Positions 1 through 8,176 of a stretch of DNA of 12,748 nucleotides are shown here, one piece after another (position 1 is the stretch's first letter; the number at the start of each line of letters is the position of its first letter). Both the position numbers and the translations under genes were made by a program. The stretch covers positions 1-12,748 of the forward strand of contig CANBQX010000045.1 of NCBI GenBank assembly GCA_947371775.1, given 5' to 3'. The notes under the pieces were generated by a model. It did not search any database. It was not told the origin of the DNA and saw nothing but the letters and a program-made list of their open reading frames with translations. This DNA comes from Comamonadaceae bacterium. Its GTDB lineage: Bacteria; Pseudomonadota; Gammaproteobacteria; Burkholderiales; Burkholderiaceae_C.

Positions 1-776
1 CCCTTGGTCTGCAAGAACTCTGCGCGCTGAAAACCTTCCGGCAAAGTCACTCGCACCGTGGACTCAATCACGCGGGGCCCGGCAAAGCCGATCAGGGCCT
101 TGGGCTCTGCAATCACCACATCACCCAAAAAGGCAAAACCAGCGCTCACGCCGCCCATGGTCGGGTCGGTCAGCACGCTGATGTAAGGCAGGCCTTTTTT
201 GGCAAGACGGGTGAGTGAGGCATTGGTTTTGGCCATTTGCATGAGGCTCAACAAGCCTTCTTGCATGCGGGCGCCACCGGTAGCGGTAAAGCACAAGAAA
301 GGCACTTTTTGCTCGATTGCGGCTTCAACCCCGCGCACAAAGCGCTCACCCACTACTGAACCCATGCTGCCGCCCATGAATTCAAATTCAAAGCACGCCG
401 CCACCAGCCCCACGCCATGCACCGAACCGCCCATGACGATCAGGGCGTCGGTCTCACCGGTGTTCTCCAGGGCTTCTTTCAAACGGTCGGGGTACTTGCG
501 GCTGTCTTTGAACTTGAGCGCGTCCACCGGCAGCACTTCCTGCCCAATTTCAAAACGACCTTCGTTGTCCAAAAACGCATTCAAGCGCGCGCGCGCACCA
601 ATACGGTGGTGGTGGCTGCAGGTGGGGCACACATTTTGGTTTTGCTCCAGGTCTGTTTTGTAGAGCACCGTTTCACAGCTGGGGCATTTGACCCACAGCC
701 CTTCGGGCACCGTGCGTCGTGCCGCCGGGTCGGTTTGCTGAATCTTCGGGGGCAGTAGTTTTTCAAGCCAGCTCAT
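1..776 (-). CDS. accD: Acetyl-CoA carboxylase carboxyltransferase subunit beta (3' end cut by window edge)
   Basis: AccD pairs with AccA to form the carboxyltransferase that moves the carboxyl group from carboxybiotin to acetyl-CoA, giving malonyl-CoA for fatty-acid synthesis in the cytosol. The visible 258 residues start [11 protein letters not shown]. They carry the N-terminal zinc ribbon as C31-x2-C34-x15-C50-x2-C53, typical of bacterial AccD. The crotonase-like carboxyltransferase core follows, with [14 protein letters not shown], the glycine-rich [11 protein letters not shown] and the [13 protein letters not shown] stretch. Bacterial AccD is usually about 290 residues, so roughly 30 C-terminal residues lie beyond base 1. 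The ATG at 776-774 fits the family N-terminus; only a weak purine-rich GAGAG precedes it. A 62-base gap separates it from upstream trpA, and I see no promoter or terminator there, so co-transcription with the trp genes is likely. Linkage to trpFBA is common in proteobacteria. Confidence 0.97.
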   Translation of the reverse strand, partial: MSWLEKLLPPKIQQTDPAARRTVPEGLWVKCPSCETVLYKTDLEQNQNVCPTCSHHHRIGARARLNAFLDNEGRFEIGQEVLPVDALKFKDSRKYPDRLKEALENTGETDALIVMGGSVHGVGLVAACFEFEFMGGSMGSVVGERFVRGVEAAIEQKVPFLCFTATGGARMQEGLLSLMQMAKTNASLTRLAKKGLPYISVLTDPTMGGVSAGFAFLGDVVIAEPKALIGFAGPRVIESTVRVTLPEGFQRAEFLQTK

Positions 777-838
777 GGGGTGTCTCTCGGGTTTGAGGTG
801 AAGTTCAGGAAGCGCGTCGCAGATTACCGCAGACCGTG

Positions 839-1660
839 TCAGGCGTCCATAGCGGCGCGTACGCCACGCAAGAAAGTTTGCGCAACGCCGGCTGCTTCGT
901 GGCGGGGCGCATGTTCCAGCAGCTGGATGATTTTGCTGCCAATCACCACGGCGTCTGCGACCTGGGAAATCGTTTTCGCGGTTTCACCGTCGCGAATGCC
1001 AAATCCCACGCCCACCGGGGTTTGAATATGGCGACGAATACGCGGCAACATCGCAGCCACTGCATCGGTGTCCAGGGTGCCGGCGCCAGTCACGCCTTTG
1101 AGCGAGACGTAATACACATAGCCCGAGGCTACGCGGGCGACTTGTTCCATGCGTTCGTTGGTGCTGGTGGGGGCCAGCAAGAAGATCAAGTCCATCTGGT
1201 GGGCGCGCAGGTCCGCCGCAAAGGCTTCGCACTCCTCGGGCGGGTAGTCCACAACCAGCACACCGTCCACGCCCGCCGTTGCCGCATCCCGTACAAACGG
1301 ACTGGATATGCCAGCGCTCGCATGTTTTTGGTCGTAGCGCTCGATCGGGTTGGCATAGCCCATGAGCACCACGGGGGTTGTCTGGTTGGTCTGGCGGAAA
1401 TCGCGCACCATGGCCAGCACTTGCACCAGGCCAATGCCATAGGACAAGGCCAGGTCTCCGGCTTTTTGAATCACCGGGCCATCGGCGCTGGGATCCGAAA
1501 AGGGCACGCCCAGCTCAATCACATCGGCGCCGCCCGCCACCATGGCGTGCATCAGCTCGGGCGTCACATCGGGGAATGGGAAGCCGGCTGTGACAAAAGG
1601 AATCAAAGCTTTGCGGCCCTGCGCTTGAAGTGCGGCAAAGGTGGTGTCGATGCGGCTCAT
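839..1660 (-). CDS. trpA: Tryptophan synthase alpha subunit
   Basis: TrpA cleaves indole-3-glycerol phosphate to indole and glyceraldehyde 3-phosphate, and indole is channelled to TrpB in the alpha2-beta2 complex. The 273-residue product begins [12 protein letters not shown] and is full length for the family. It is a TIM barrel with both catalytic acids at the classic positions: Glu49 in [11 protein letters not shown] and Asp60 in PSADGPVIQ. The phosphate-binding [10 protein letters not shown] segment and the KGVTGAG loop are also visible. The frame stays open upstream into trpB, but the ATG at 1660-1658 shares an ATGA overlap with the trpB TGA stop (1659-1657), which fixes the start and implies translational coupling. 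The stop is at 841-839. Nothing unusual is seen in the protein. Confidence 0.98.
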   Translation of the reverse strand: MSRIDTTFAALQAQGRKALIPFVTAGFPFPDVTPELMHAMVAGGADVIELGVPFSDPSADGPVIQKAGDLALSYGIGLVQVLAMVRDFRQTNQTTPVVLMGYANPIERYDQKHASAGISSPFVRDAATAGVDGVLVVDYPPEECEAFAADLRAHQMDLIFLLAPTSTNERMEQVARVASGYVYYVSLKGVTGAGTLDTDAVAAMLPRIRRHIQTPVGVGFGIRDGETAKTISQVADAVVIGSKIIQLLEHAPRHEAAGVAQTFLRGVRAAMDA

Positions 1661-2955
1661 GCTGCGGCTCCGGCTTTGATCAGGGTGATGGGCTGCTCGC
1701 CGCCTTTGACGCCCTGGCCTTGGCAGCTGGGGCGGCAATAGAAATCGGCATTGCTCAGGTCGGCGACCGTGCCGATATCTTTGTCGCCGCGCCCCGACAG
1801 GTTGACCAGAATCGACTGGTCTTTGCGCATGGTCTTGGCCAGTTTCATGGCATGCGCCACCGCATGGCTGGATTCCAGGGCCGGAATGATGCCCTCGGTG
1901 CGGCACAGGTAGTGGAAGGCCTCCAGCGCTTCTTTGTCGGTCACACCCACATACTGCGCGCGACCGATGTCGCTCAAAAAGGCATGCTCGGGGCCCACGC
2001 CGGGATAGTCCAGTCCGGCGCTGATGCTGTGCGTCTCGGTGACCTGGCCGTTGTCGTCTTGCAGCACGTAGGTCCGGTTGCCATGCAAGACCCCGGCGCT
2101 GCCGCGCTGAATGGATGCCGAATGCTTGCCGCTGTCGAGGCCTTCGCCAGCCGCTTCCACACCGATGAGCTGGGTATTTTCAAAACCGATGTAGGGGTAA
2201 AAAATGCCCATCGCGTTGCTGCCGCCACCTACGCAGGCAATCACCGCGTCGGGTTGGGTGTTGGCGGCATGCTGCTTGGCCAGCATGTCGGGCATTTGGG
2301 CAATGCATTCGGTGCCAATAATGCTTTGGAAGTCCCGCACCATCATGGGGTAGGGGTGGGGGCCCGCAACTGTGCCGATGATGTAGAAGGTGTTGTCCAC
2401 ATTGGCCACCCAGTCGCGCATGGCTTCATTGAGCGCGTCTTTGAGGGTGCGGCTGCCGCTGGTGACGGGCACCACGGTGGCGCCCAAGAGCTTCATGCGG
2501 TAGACGTTGGGGCTCTGGCGTTTGACGTCTTCACTGCCCATGTAGACCACGCATTCCAGTCCATAGCGGGCGCAAATAGTGGCAGTCGCTACGCCATGCT
2601 GGCCCGCGCCGGTTTCGGCAATCACGCGCGGCTTGCCCATGCGCTTGGCGAGCATGGCCTGGCCGATGGTGTTGTTGATCTTGTGCGCGCCGGTGTGGTT
2701 GAGGTCTTCGCGCTTGAGGTAAATCTGCGCTCCGCCCATCTCGCGGCTCATGCGGTCTGCGTGGTAAATCGGTGAAGGGCGACCGACAAAATGGGCCAAT
2801 TCCGACTTGAACTCGGCCACAAAGGCCGGGTCGTTTTGGTATTTTGCGTAGGCGTCTTTGAGCTCGTTGATCGCGTGGGTCAGGGTTTCGGAGACAAAAC
2901 TGCCGCCGTATTTTCCGAAGTGACCACTGCGGTCAGGTTGTTGGTAGGAAGACAT
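1657..2955 (-). CDS. trpB: Tryptophan synthase beta subunit
   Basis: TrpB is the PLP enzyme that condenses indole with serine to give tryptophan, in complex with TrpA. The 432-residue product starts [11 protein letters not shown]. It shows the PLP Schiff-base lysine in HTGAHKINN (Lys92), the catalytic glutamate in AETGAGQHG (Glu114) and the phosphate-binding loop [10 protein letters not shown] (about 241-250). The core ends around the GRGDKD motif. Beyond it the protein continues about 35 residues, including [14 protein letters not shown], somewhat longer than the roughly 397-residue enteric TrpB; related tails probably occur in Burkholderiales. The ATG at 2955 lies only 5 bases after the trpF stop, and the TGA overlaps the trpA ATG. 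No clear Shine-Dalgarno precedes the start, so re-initiation from trpF is likely. Confidence 0.98.
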   Translation of the reverse strand: MSSYQQPDRSGHFGKYGGSFVSETLTHAINELKDAYAKYQNDPAFVAEFKSELAHFVGRPSPIYHADRMSREMGGAQIYLKREDLNHTGAHKINNTIGQAMLAKRMGKPRVIAETGAGQHGVATATICARYGLECVVYMGSEDVKRQSPNVYRMKLLGATVVPVTSGSRTLKDALNEAMRDWVANVDNTFYIIGTVAGPHPYPMMVRDFQSIIGTECIAQMPDMLAKQHAANTQPDAVIACVGGGSNAMGIFYPYIGFENTQLIGVEAAGEGLDSGKHSASIQRGSAGVLHGNRTYVLQDDNGQVTETHSISAGLDYPGVGPEHAFLSDIGRAQYVGVTDKEALEAFHYLCRTEGIIPALESSHAVAHAMKLAKTMRKDQSILVNLSGRGDKDIGTVADLSNADFYCRPSCQGQGVKGGEQPITLIKAGAAA

Positions 2956-2960
2956 GGTGT

Positions 2961-3683
2961 TCAGGTATTTCTTGCAAAGCGCTCGTCGGCAGCCCGCACG
3001 GCTGCCACAAACTGGTTGATTTTTTCAGGGTCTTTGATGCCCTTGCGGGTTCCACCGCCCGGCGCATCGGCTTCGATGCCCGAGCTGACGTCCACCGACA
3101 GTGATTTACACCGTGGGTGGAGTTGGGCGATGCCGTCGCCCACGTTTGCTGCATTCAACCCACCACTCAAAACGAGGTGAGCGTTGACGCTTGGAGGAAG
3201 AAGTGACCAATTAAATGCCTTGCCGCCCCCGCCAAATCCGTCGACATGCGCGTCGAGCAGAATCGCCTGGGCCTGAGAGTAAAGGTGGGCGTAGTTTACA
3301 AGGTCAAACTCGGCCGCCTCCGGCCCCAGGGGAATGCGCGCGGCGCGCAGAAAGGGGCGGGCTGCCTGCTGGCTCAAGGCGACGCACTGCTCGGGACTCT
3401 CGTCACCATGAAATTGGGCGATCGCCTGGGGTAGCAGTTCAAACGCCTGGGCGACTTCCGCGGCGCTGTGGTTCACAAACAGCAGTACCGGTGTGACAAA
3501 GGGGGGCAGGCGCCTGGCCAGTTCGGCCGCTCGGGCAGGACTGACAGCACGGGGGCTGGGTGCGTAAAGAACAAAGCCGATGGCATCCACGCCCGCGGCG
3601 ACGGCTGCGTCGACATCCTGTTCACGGGTGAAGCCGCACAGCTTGACCCGGGTGCGAACCGGCATGGAAGAGCTTGCATTCAT
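2961..3683 (-). CDS. trpF: Phosphoribosylanthranilate isomerase
   Basis: TrpF performs the Amadori rearrangement of N-(5-phosphoribosyl)anthranilate to the carboxyphenylamino-deoxyribulose phosphate, the step before indole-glycerol phosphate synthase. The 240-residue TIM barrel has the general base Cys16 in VKLCGFT and the general acid Asp144 in ILLDAHVDG. The family motifs [16 protein letters not shown] and the phosphate-binding SVDVSSGIE are also present. Start choice: a TTG at 3692 and ATGs at 3683 and 3665 are in frame. I prefer 3683 because it forms an ATGA overlap with the truA stop (3682-3680); 3665 (MPVRTRVK) would match a shorter family N-terminus. None has a good Shine-Dalgarno. Product and role are secure, the exact start less so. 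Confidence 0.96.
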   Translation of the reverse strand: MNASSSMPVRTRVKLCGFTREQDVDAAVAAGVDAIGFVLYAPSPRAVSPARAAELARRLPPFVTPVLLFVNHSAAEVAQAFELLPQAIAQFHGDESPEQCVALSQQAARPFLRAARIPLGPEAAEFDLVNYAHLYSQAQAILLDAHVDGFGGGGKAFNWSLLPPSVNAHLVLSGGLNAANVGDGIAQLHPRCKSLSVDVSSGIEADAPGGGTRKGIKDPEKINQFVAAVRAADERFARNT

Positions 3684-4462
3684 GGCAGCCAATCATACGC
3701 AGGTGTGCGGTCCGGGATGCCGAAATGGGACGGATAGCGTGGCCCCAGAAAATACAAGCCAAAGGGAGAAAACGTGGGTGCAGCGGCGTTGCGGTCGCGC
3801 GCCATGAGCACCTCGTACATCCAGGACGGGGGGTGTTTGCCCTGGCCAATCTGCAAGAGGCAACCCATGATGTTGCGGATCATGTGGTGCAAAAACGCAT
3901 TGGCCTCGAATTCAAACCGCCAATAAGCACCGCGCTGCGTGATACAAATTTCCCGCAAGTCTTTCACCGGGGAGAGCGCCTGGCACTGAGATGCGCGAAA
4001 TGAACTGAAGTCATGCTCCCCCAGAATGTACCGCGTGGCCTCCCGCATGGCCTGGCCGTCCAATGCGTAAAACGTCCACCCTACGCGCAGCGCATCGACA
4101 GTTGGCCGGACCTCGGACTGGCGCAATACATAGGCATAGCGACGGGAAGTCGCGCTGGCGCGGCAATGAAAATCGGCAGGCACCTCCTGTGCCCATTCCA
4201 CGGCAATGTCCTTGGGCAGATTGGCGTTGGTGCCACGCACCCAGGAATTGGGGTCCCGATCCGCTTCGGTATCGAAATGCACCACCTGCATCAGCGCATG
4301 GACACCCGCATCGGTGCGCCCCGCGCACAGGGTGGACACGCGCTGTTGGGTGAACTCGGACAGGGCCGCTTCCAGCCGGTCTTGAACCGTTTGGCCGGAA
4401 GCCTGACTTTGCCAGCCCTGATAAGCCTGGCCGCTGTAACTTACGCCAAGAGCTATGCGCAC
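3680..4462 (-). CDS. truA: tRNA pseudouridine(38-40) synthase
   Basis: TruA converts uridines 38-40 in the tRNA anticodon stem-loop to pseudouridine. The product from the GTG at 4462 is 260 residues and begins (M)RIALGVSYSGQAYQGWQSQ, matching the usual TruA N-terminus. The catalytic aspartate is Asp51 in CAGRTDAGVHA. Other family signatures are FHCRASATSRRYAYVL, HDFSSFRASQCQ and FLHHMIRNIMGCLLQIG. The frame is open upstream to 4570, inside the fimV coding region, but those extra residues look like frame read-through rather than TruA sequence, so the GTG is preferred. The GTG lies 34 bases after the fimV stop and lacks a clear Shine-Dalgarno. A 15-codon mini-ORF bridges the gap (see 4453-4500). 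The stop overlaps trpF. Confidence 0.95.
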   Translation of the reverse strand: MRIALGVSYSGQAYQGWQSQASGQTVQDRLEAALSEFTQQRVSTLCAGRTDAGVHALMQVVHFDTEADRDPNSWVRGTNANLPKDIAVEWAQEVPADFHCRASATSRRYAYVLRQSEVRPTVDALRVGWTFYALDGQAMREATRYILGEHDFSSFRASQCQALSPVKDLREICITQRGAYWRFEFEANAFLHHMIRNIMGCLLQIGQGKHPPSWMYEVLMARDRNAAAPTFSPFGLYFLGPRYPSHFGIPDRTPAYDWLP

Positions 4463-4500
4463 GAAAGACCCGGAGTCGCGCGGCGTGCGCGGCGCTTCAT
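4453..4500 (-). other. 15-codon mini-ORF bridging the fimV stop and the truA start
   Basis: An ATG at 4500-4498 shares an ATGA overlap with the fimV stop (4499-4497). It opens a frame of 15 codons, MKRRARRATPGLSCA, ending at TAG 4455-4453, five bases past the truA GTG start (4462-4460). This is out of frame with both fimV and truA. It could let ribosomes finishing FimV re-initiate and be delivered onto the truA start, which has no visible Shine-Dalgarno. It could equally be chance. The peptide itself matches nothing I recognise. Confidence 0.25.
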
Positions 4501-6752
4501 CGTGCTTTGGCGAGCAATTCCGTGGCGCGCTTGCGCAAGGACTCGTTCCCGCCGGCCATGACTTCTTCAATCAGCGCGCGAGCGCCTTCTTTCTCGCCGA
4601 TTTCTAAAAACTGTTCGGCCAATGCCAGCGTGGCATCAAGACGCTCTGTGGTGGCAAAGGCACTCTCCGGCACCGCGGCGGCAACATGGAGGGAGATCGG
4701 TTCTTCCTCGAAAGAGTCATCCCGCTGAGGGGCCGCTGTTTGAGAAGGCAGAGGCATGGATGCGTTGGCAGATTCTTCCACGGCGGGAAGATCGGCATGG
4801 TTGTCCGCTGCACCCGCGTTTGCTTTGTCCTTGGACAGGGCTACCAAGTCATCGGGTTCCAGTTGAAAAATCGGGTTCTGAAAGCCTGGATTGGGTGCCT
4901 CAGGTTCTGGGGCTTTGTTGATTCCTTCGCTGTACAGCGGATTGGTGGGATCCAGCGCTAAGCCCATTTCTAATACTTGCGCCCAATCGGAGCCGTCACC
5001 TTGCGTTAAGGTTTTCACGTCCTGCGCAATCGACTCAAAGCTCTTGGCGTCACCGCGTTTGGCATAAATGGCCAGTAATTTGATATGGATGGCTACTCGG
5101 TTGGGGGTTTGCTGCAGGCCTTCTTTCAATATTTCTTCTGCAGGAACGTCTTTGCCATAAGCGAGGTACACCTCCGCCTCGGCCACTGGATCGAGCTCAT
5201 TGGCCAATTCCAGCTGGCTCTCTTGGTAGATGGAGTTGTGCAGACTCGAATTAATGGCCTCTGATGTGTCAACGCGCTGCGCCCCGGCGAATGATGTGCT
5301 GGCGCTCGAGTTCCATTTTGAGGGGGCGTTCAAGCCGTCGGCACTGTTTTTCTTGGCTTGCATGCGGCGGTACCAACCCAAGCCGCCGAGCAATCCCAAG
5401 AGAGCCAGTAGGAGAGCACCCACGTCAGGGTTGCGTGTGAAGCTTTCGAACAGCCCTCCTGATGGCGCTTGGGAAGGGGATGGAGTCGCTGCAACCACTG
5501 CGGGAGCGACCGGATTGGATGCCGGCGTCGATGCGGCAGGCGCTGCAAGGGGTGCACTGCCGGCGTTTGCGGGGCTGGACGCGGTTGCATTGGGTGCTGG
5601 AGGAGAAGAAACTGGCTCCGGTTTTGCAGCGACTTTGGCCAATTGATTGAGCTCTTCGATGTTCTTGGCCAGTTCACGGGCGCGTTCACTGGCCTCGTTC
5701 TTGGCCCTTTGCTGCGCAATTTGCTCCATGTTGGCTTTTTCCGCCACATCCTGCGCGTTGCCTTTGGACAGTTTGAGAGTGTCGCCCGACGCAGTTTTGG
5801 AGGATGTCGCAGGCACAGCAGGGGTTACTTTGCCGGCAGTTTCTGCAGGCTTGGACGTTGCCGGTGCAGTGGGTGCTTGGCTAGCCAAAGTACGGCGCAA
5901 GTTCTGGAACTCTTGGTTCTGGCGCTGGATCAGATGCAAGGCTTCCGTTGGCGAGGTTTTTTTGACCGCGGCCGCATCGGGAACCACAATCTCTGTGTTG
6001 GCCATCAGGCGGTTGACGTTGCCGCCGACGAAAGCTGCAGGGTTGGCATCGAGCATCGCCACCAACATTTGCTCCACAGTGACGCCGTCCGTTAACCAGG
6101 CCCCCGCGATTTTTCCAGCGTTATCACCGGTATGAACTTTCACCCGTTGCTGCCCGCTGGTCGCAGCGGCTGGCGCAAGCATCGAGTTCGTTGATGACTT
6201 CTTGGATGCGCTGTTGGCTGGGAGCGTGGTATTCGCTGGGGTCGCGGTTGCGGCCACCGGCGCGGCAGCCTTGGGTGGTGCCGCTTGATTGTCCGAAAGG
6301 GGGGCAGGCAGAACCGGTAAGGGGGCTGCTTCTTGCGATTTTGGCGGATCCAGAAGAAGCGTGTAGGTCCGTACTATTTTGCCGGAGCCCCAGCTCAACT
6401 CGACCAGAATATCCACGAAGGGGTCATTCAGCGTGCGGGTGCCTGTGACTTTGAGGTACCGGCTTCCGTTTTGGCGGCGCTGTAGAACAATTTGTGTTCC
6501 ATTGAGCGCGACGTTGTACTCCAAGCCCATTCCGGTGAATGTGCTGGGCGCTGCAAGTTCGGACTTCAGGGAAGCTGCATCCTCTTCGCTGACATCGGTC
6601 AGGTCAATTTCGGCGATCAGGCTTTGGCCCAGCGCCGACTGAACTCGGAGCTTTCCCATAGACAGCGCACTGGCGTTGGTAGCACCCAAACTGATCAATA
6701 CGGCCGCAACAGGTGCGGCAGAGGAACGCAAAAAACGTTGATGGTAGATCAA
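4497..6752 (-). CDS. fimV: FimV/HubP-family polar envelope protein (TTG start)
   Basis: FimV-family proteins are inner-membrane polar organisers that link peptidoglycan to cytoplasmic partners; in Pseudomonas FimV supports type IV pilus twitching and polar localisation. Architecture of the 751 residues: signal peptide about 1-30; FimV N-terminal domain about 32-136, beginning MGKLRVQSALGQSLIAEIDL; Ala/Pro linker; LysM-like region about 203-259; coiled-coil-prone stretches about 270-290 and 340-375; second Ala/Pro linker; one membrane helix about 443-461 followed by YRRMQAKK; acidic cytoplasmic part with TPR-like helices about 521-580; and the C-terminal FimV motif about 704-751 (LDATLALAEQFLEIGEKEGA). 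The start is TTG at 6752. The in-frame stop lies close upstream and no ATG or GTG intervenes; the next ATG (residue 32) would remove the signal peptide. AAAGG lies 11 bases upstream. The TGA overlaps a mini-ORF leading to truA. Confidence 0.95.
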   Translation of the reverse strand: MIYHQRFLRSSAAPVAAVLISLGATNASALSMGKLRVQSALGQSLIAEIDLTDVSEEDAASLKSELAAPSTFTGMGLEYNVALNGTQIVLQRRQNGSRYLKVTGTRTLNDPFVDILVELSWGSGKIVRTYTLLLDPPKSQEAAPLPVLPAPLSDNQAAPPKAAAPVAATATPANTTLPANSASKKSSTNSMLAPAAATSGQQRVKVHTGDNAGKIAGAWLTDGVTVEQMLVAMLDANPAAFVGGNVNRLMANTEIVVPDAAAVKKTSPTEALHLIQRQNQEFQNLRRTLASQAPTAPATSKPAETAGKVTPAVPATSSKTASGDTLKLSKGNAQDVAEKANMEQIAQQRAKNEASERARELAKNIEELNQLAKVAAKPEPVSSPPAPNATASSPANAGSAPLAAPAASTPASNPVAPAVVAATPSPSQAPSGGLFESFTRNPDVGALLLALLGLLGGLGWYRRMQAKKNSADGLNAPSKWNSSASTSFAGAQRVDTSEAINSSLHNSIYQESQLELANELDPVAEAEVYLAYGKDVPAEEILKEGLQQTPNRVAIHIKLLAIYAKRGDAKSFESIAQDVKTLTQGDGSDWAQVLEMGLALDPTNPLYSEGINKAPEPEAPNPGFQNPIFQLEPDDLVALSKDKANAGAADNHADLPAVEESANASMPLPSQTAAPQRDDSFEEEPISLHVAAAVPESAFATTERLDATLALAEQFLEIGEKEGARALIEEVMAGGNESLRKRATELLAKAR

Positions 6753-6930
6753 TTGAAATCCAACCTTTCTTCTGAACTCGGCTCAAATTCGCCAAAAATC
6801 GATTATCAGGGACAAGCTTTGACTCTACCTAAAAATTGATCGCATATCATATTTATTGCCATTTTTTTAATCTTGTCGCGCTCGCGGGGCAATCCAGTGT
6901 GCAGGCCATTCAGCTCCAATGCCCCACGCC
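6753..6930 (-). promoter_or_regulatory. asd-fimV intergenic region, candidate fimV promoter
   Basis: This 178-base gap follows the asd stop and precedes the TTG start of fimV. It is clearly more AT-rich than its neighbours. On the minus strand it holds an A-tract (complement of 6862-6868) and, downstream, TATGAT at 6851-6846, five of six matches to the -10 consensus. A second -10-like GATAAT lies nearer fimV. I find no good -35 hexamer for either. A GGGGCA/TGCCCC inverted repeat just after asd has a loop near 28 bases and no U-tract, so I do not call a terminator. No coding sequence is supported here. Confidence 0.35.
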
Positions 6931-8088
6931 TTAGGCTGTCAGCAAGATGCGCAGCATGCGGCGCAGCGGTTCTGCCGCGCCCCACAGAAGCTGGTCTCCC
7001 ACTGTGAAGGCGCCCACATACTCGGGCCCCATCGCCAGCTTGCGAACACGGCCCACAGGAATCGTCATGGTTCCGGTCACCGCTACGGGCGTCAGGTCGC
7101 GAATCGTGGCTTCGCGGGTGTTGGGCACCAGCTTGACCCACGGGTTGTCGGCGGCGATCATGGCTTCAATATCGGCAACTGGCACGTTTTTCTTCAATTT
7201 GAAGGTGAGCGCCTGGCTATGGCAGCGCATGGCGCCTACGCGCACGCAAAATCCGTCCACCGGGGTCGCCATGGATCCAAAGTCAGGGCCTTGACCCAGA
7301 ATTTTGTTGGTTTCAGCCATGCCCTTCCATTCTTCTTTGGAGGTTCCCCAGCCGTCGTCGTCATAGCTTTTGCCAATGCCGAGGTCTTTGTCAATCCAAG
7401 GGATGAGCGAGCCACCCAGGGGTACGCCGAAGTTGGCAGTTTCTGCCGCACTGAGACTGCGCTGCTTGGCCACAACCATGCGGTCAATGTCCAAAATAGA
7501 GCTTTTGGGGTCGTCTAGCAGGGCTTTGACCTCTGCGTTCAAGGTGCCGTACTGCGTCAGCAATTCACGCATGTGCTGCGCACCACCGCCGGACGCGGCT
7601 TGGTAGGTTTGGGTACTCATCCATTCCACCAATCCAGCTTTGTACAGTGCGCCAACGCCCATGAGCATGCAACTAACGGTGCAGTTGCCGCCAATCCAGT
7701 TTTTTCCCCCGTTGGCCAATGCGTGTTGAATCACGGTCATGTTGACCGGATCCAAAATAATGACAGCGTCCTTTTCCATACGCAGCGTAGACGCCGCGTC
7801 GATCCAGTGGCCGTTCCAACCCGCAGCCCGGAGTTTGGGGAAAACTTCAGTCGTGTAGTCGCCGCCCTGGGCGCTGATGATGATGTCGCAGCGTTTAAGT
7901 GCGTCGATATTGAAAGCGTCTTGCAGCGTGGTTTCGTTCTTGGCTTGTGCGGGTGCCTTGCCACCGGCGTTGGAGGTGGAGAAGAACATGGGCTCGATGA
8001 GATCGAAGTCACCCTCGGCCTGCATGCGATCGATCAACACGGAGCCGACCATGCCGCGCCAGCCGACCAAACCTACTAAATTGCTCAT
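6931..8088 (-). CDS. asd: Aspartate-semialdehyde dehydrogenase
   Basis: Asd reduces aspartyl phosphate to aspartate semialdehyde with NADPH. This is the branch point to lysine and diaminopimelate, methionine, threonine and isoleucine. The 385-residue protein is of the E. coli-like proteobacterial type. It has the Rossmann fingerprint [11 protein letters not shown] at about 6-16, the nucleophilic cysteine in GGNCTVSC (Cys136), the substrate arginine and catalytic histidine in [12 protein letters not shown] (Arg283, His290), and the [11 protein letters not shown] segment. It is slightly longer than E. coli Asd (367). The ATG at 8088 is preceded by AAAGGGCG with good spacing. In many Comamonadaceae asd follows leuC-leuD-leuB; here mltD lies upstream instead, and the gene has its own structured leader (8089-8291) with a Thr-rich mini-ORF. 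fimV follows after 178 bases. Confidence 0.97.
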   Translation of the reverse strand: MSNLVGLVGWRGMVGSVLIDRMQAEGDFDLIEPMFFSTSNAGGKAPAQAKNETTLQDAFNIDALKRCDIIISAQGGDYTTEVFPKLRAAGWNGHWIDAASTLRMEKDAVIILDPVNMTVIQHALANGGKNWIGGNCTVSCMLMGVGALYKAGLVEWMSTQTYQAASGGGAQHMRELLTQYGTLNAEVKALLDDPKSSILDIDRMVVAKQRSLSAAETANFGVPLGGSLIPWIDKDLGIGKSYDDDGWGTSKEEWKGMAETNKILGQGPDFGSMATPVDGFCVRVGAMRCHSQALTFKLKKNVPVADIEAMIAADNPWVKLVPNTREATIRDLTPVAVTGTMTIPVGRVRKLAMGPEYVGAFTVGDQLLWGAAEPLRRMLRILLTA

Positions 8089-8176
8089 TTCAACGCCCTT
8101 TCATTTTCAACAGTTTTCAACCTGACTGTTTGCCCGGCTCGTCTGGCCGGGAGGGCGCACGACGAACCAGACTGGA
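8089..8176 (-). promoter_or_regulatory. Candidate attenuator / structured leader RNA of asd
   Basis: The RNA between the Thr-rich mini-ORF and asd can fold in competing ways. Pairing A: CACGACGA at 8195-8188, inside the Thr codons, with TCGTCGTG at 8165-8158, 8 bp. Pairing B: CTGGTTCGTC at 8170-8161 with GACGAGCCGG at 8143-8134, 10 bp with two G-U pairs. Pairing C: CCCGGC at 8151-8146 with GCCGGG at 8138-8133, 6 bp and a 7-base loop. A excludes B, and B excludes C. In addition CGCCCT at 8157-8152 is complementary to AGGGCG at 8099-8094, the asd Shine-Dalgarno. A further hairpin, AACAGT/ACTGTT, sits at 8130-8125 and 8114-8109. Pairing C has no U-tract, so control of translation or Rho-dependent termination is likelier than intrinsic termination. 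Pairings are seen; function is inferred. Confidence 0.55.

Noticed and set aside
836..1741. 301-codon open frame on the plus strand opposite trpA
   Set aside because: Mirror of the trpA coding frame; no ribosome binding site, no motif, and trpA has intact catalytic residues.
1630..2775. 381-codon open frame on the plus strand opposite trpB
   Set aside because: It lies entirely antisense to a clear trpB. The translation is rich in Gly, Ala, His and Val as expected from the complement of GC-biased codons, with no recognisable domain.
3665..4500. A Trp-codon leader peptide or attenuator for trpFBA
   Set aside because: trpF overlaps truA with no leader space and I found no short ORF with tandem Trp codons; trpFBA appears to be transcribed from further upstream.
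4463..4570. Longer truA start at 4570, inside fimV
   Set aside because: The 36 extra residues do not resemble TruA and overlap the conserved FimV C-terminus; the GTG at 4462 gives the family N-terminus.
6815..6850. TTGACT on the plus strand as a -35 box
   Set aside because: No good -10 at 16-18 bases and no plus-strand gene downstream; asd lies there on the opposite strand.
6878..6928. GGGGCA/TGCCCC inverted repeat after asd as a terminator
   Set aside because: Only 6 bp with a loop of about 28 bases and no T-run directly after it on the minus strand.
7573..8079. 168-codon plus-strand open frame opposite the asd N-terminus
   Set aside because: Antisense shadow of asd; no domain or start signal.
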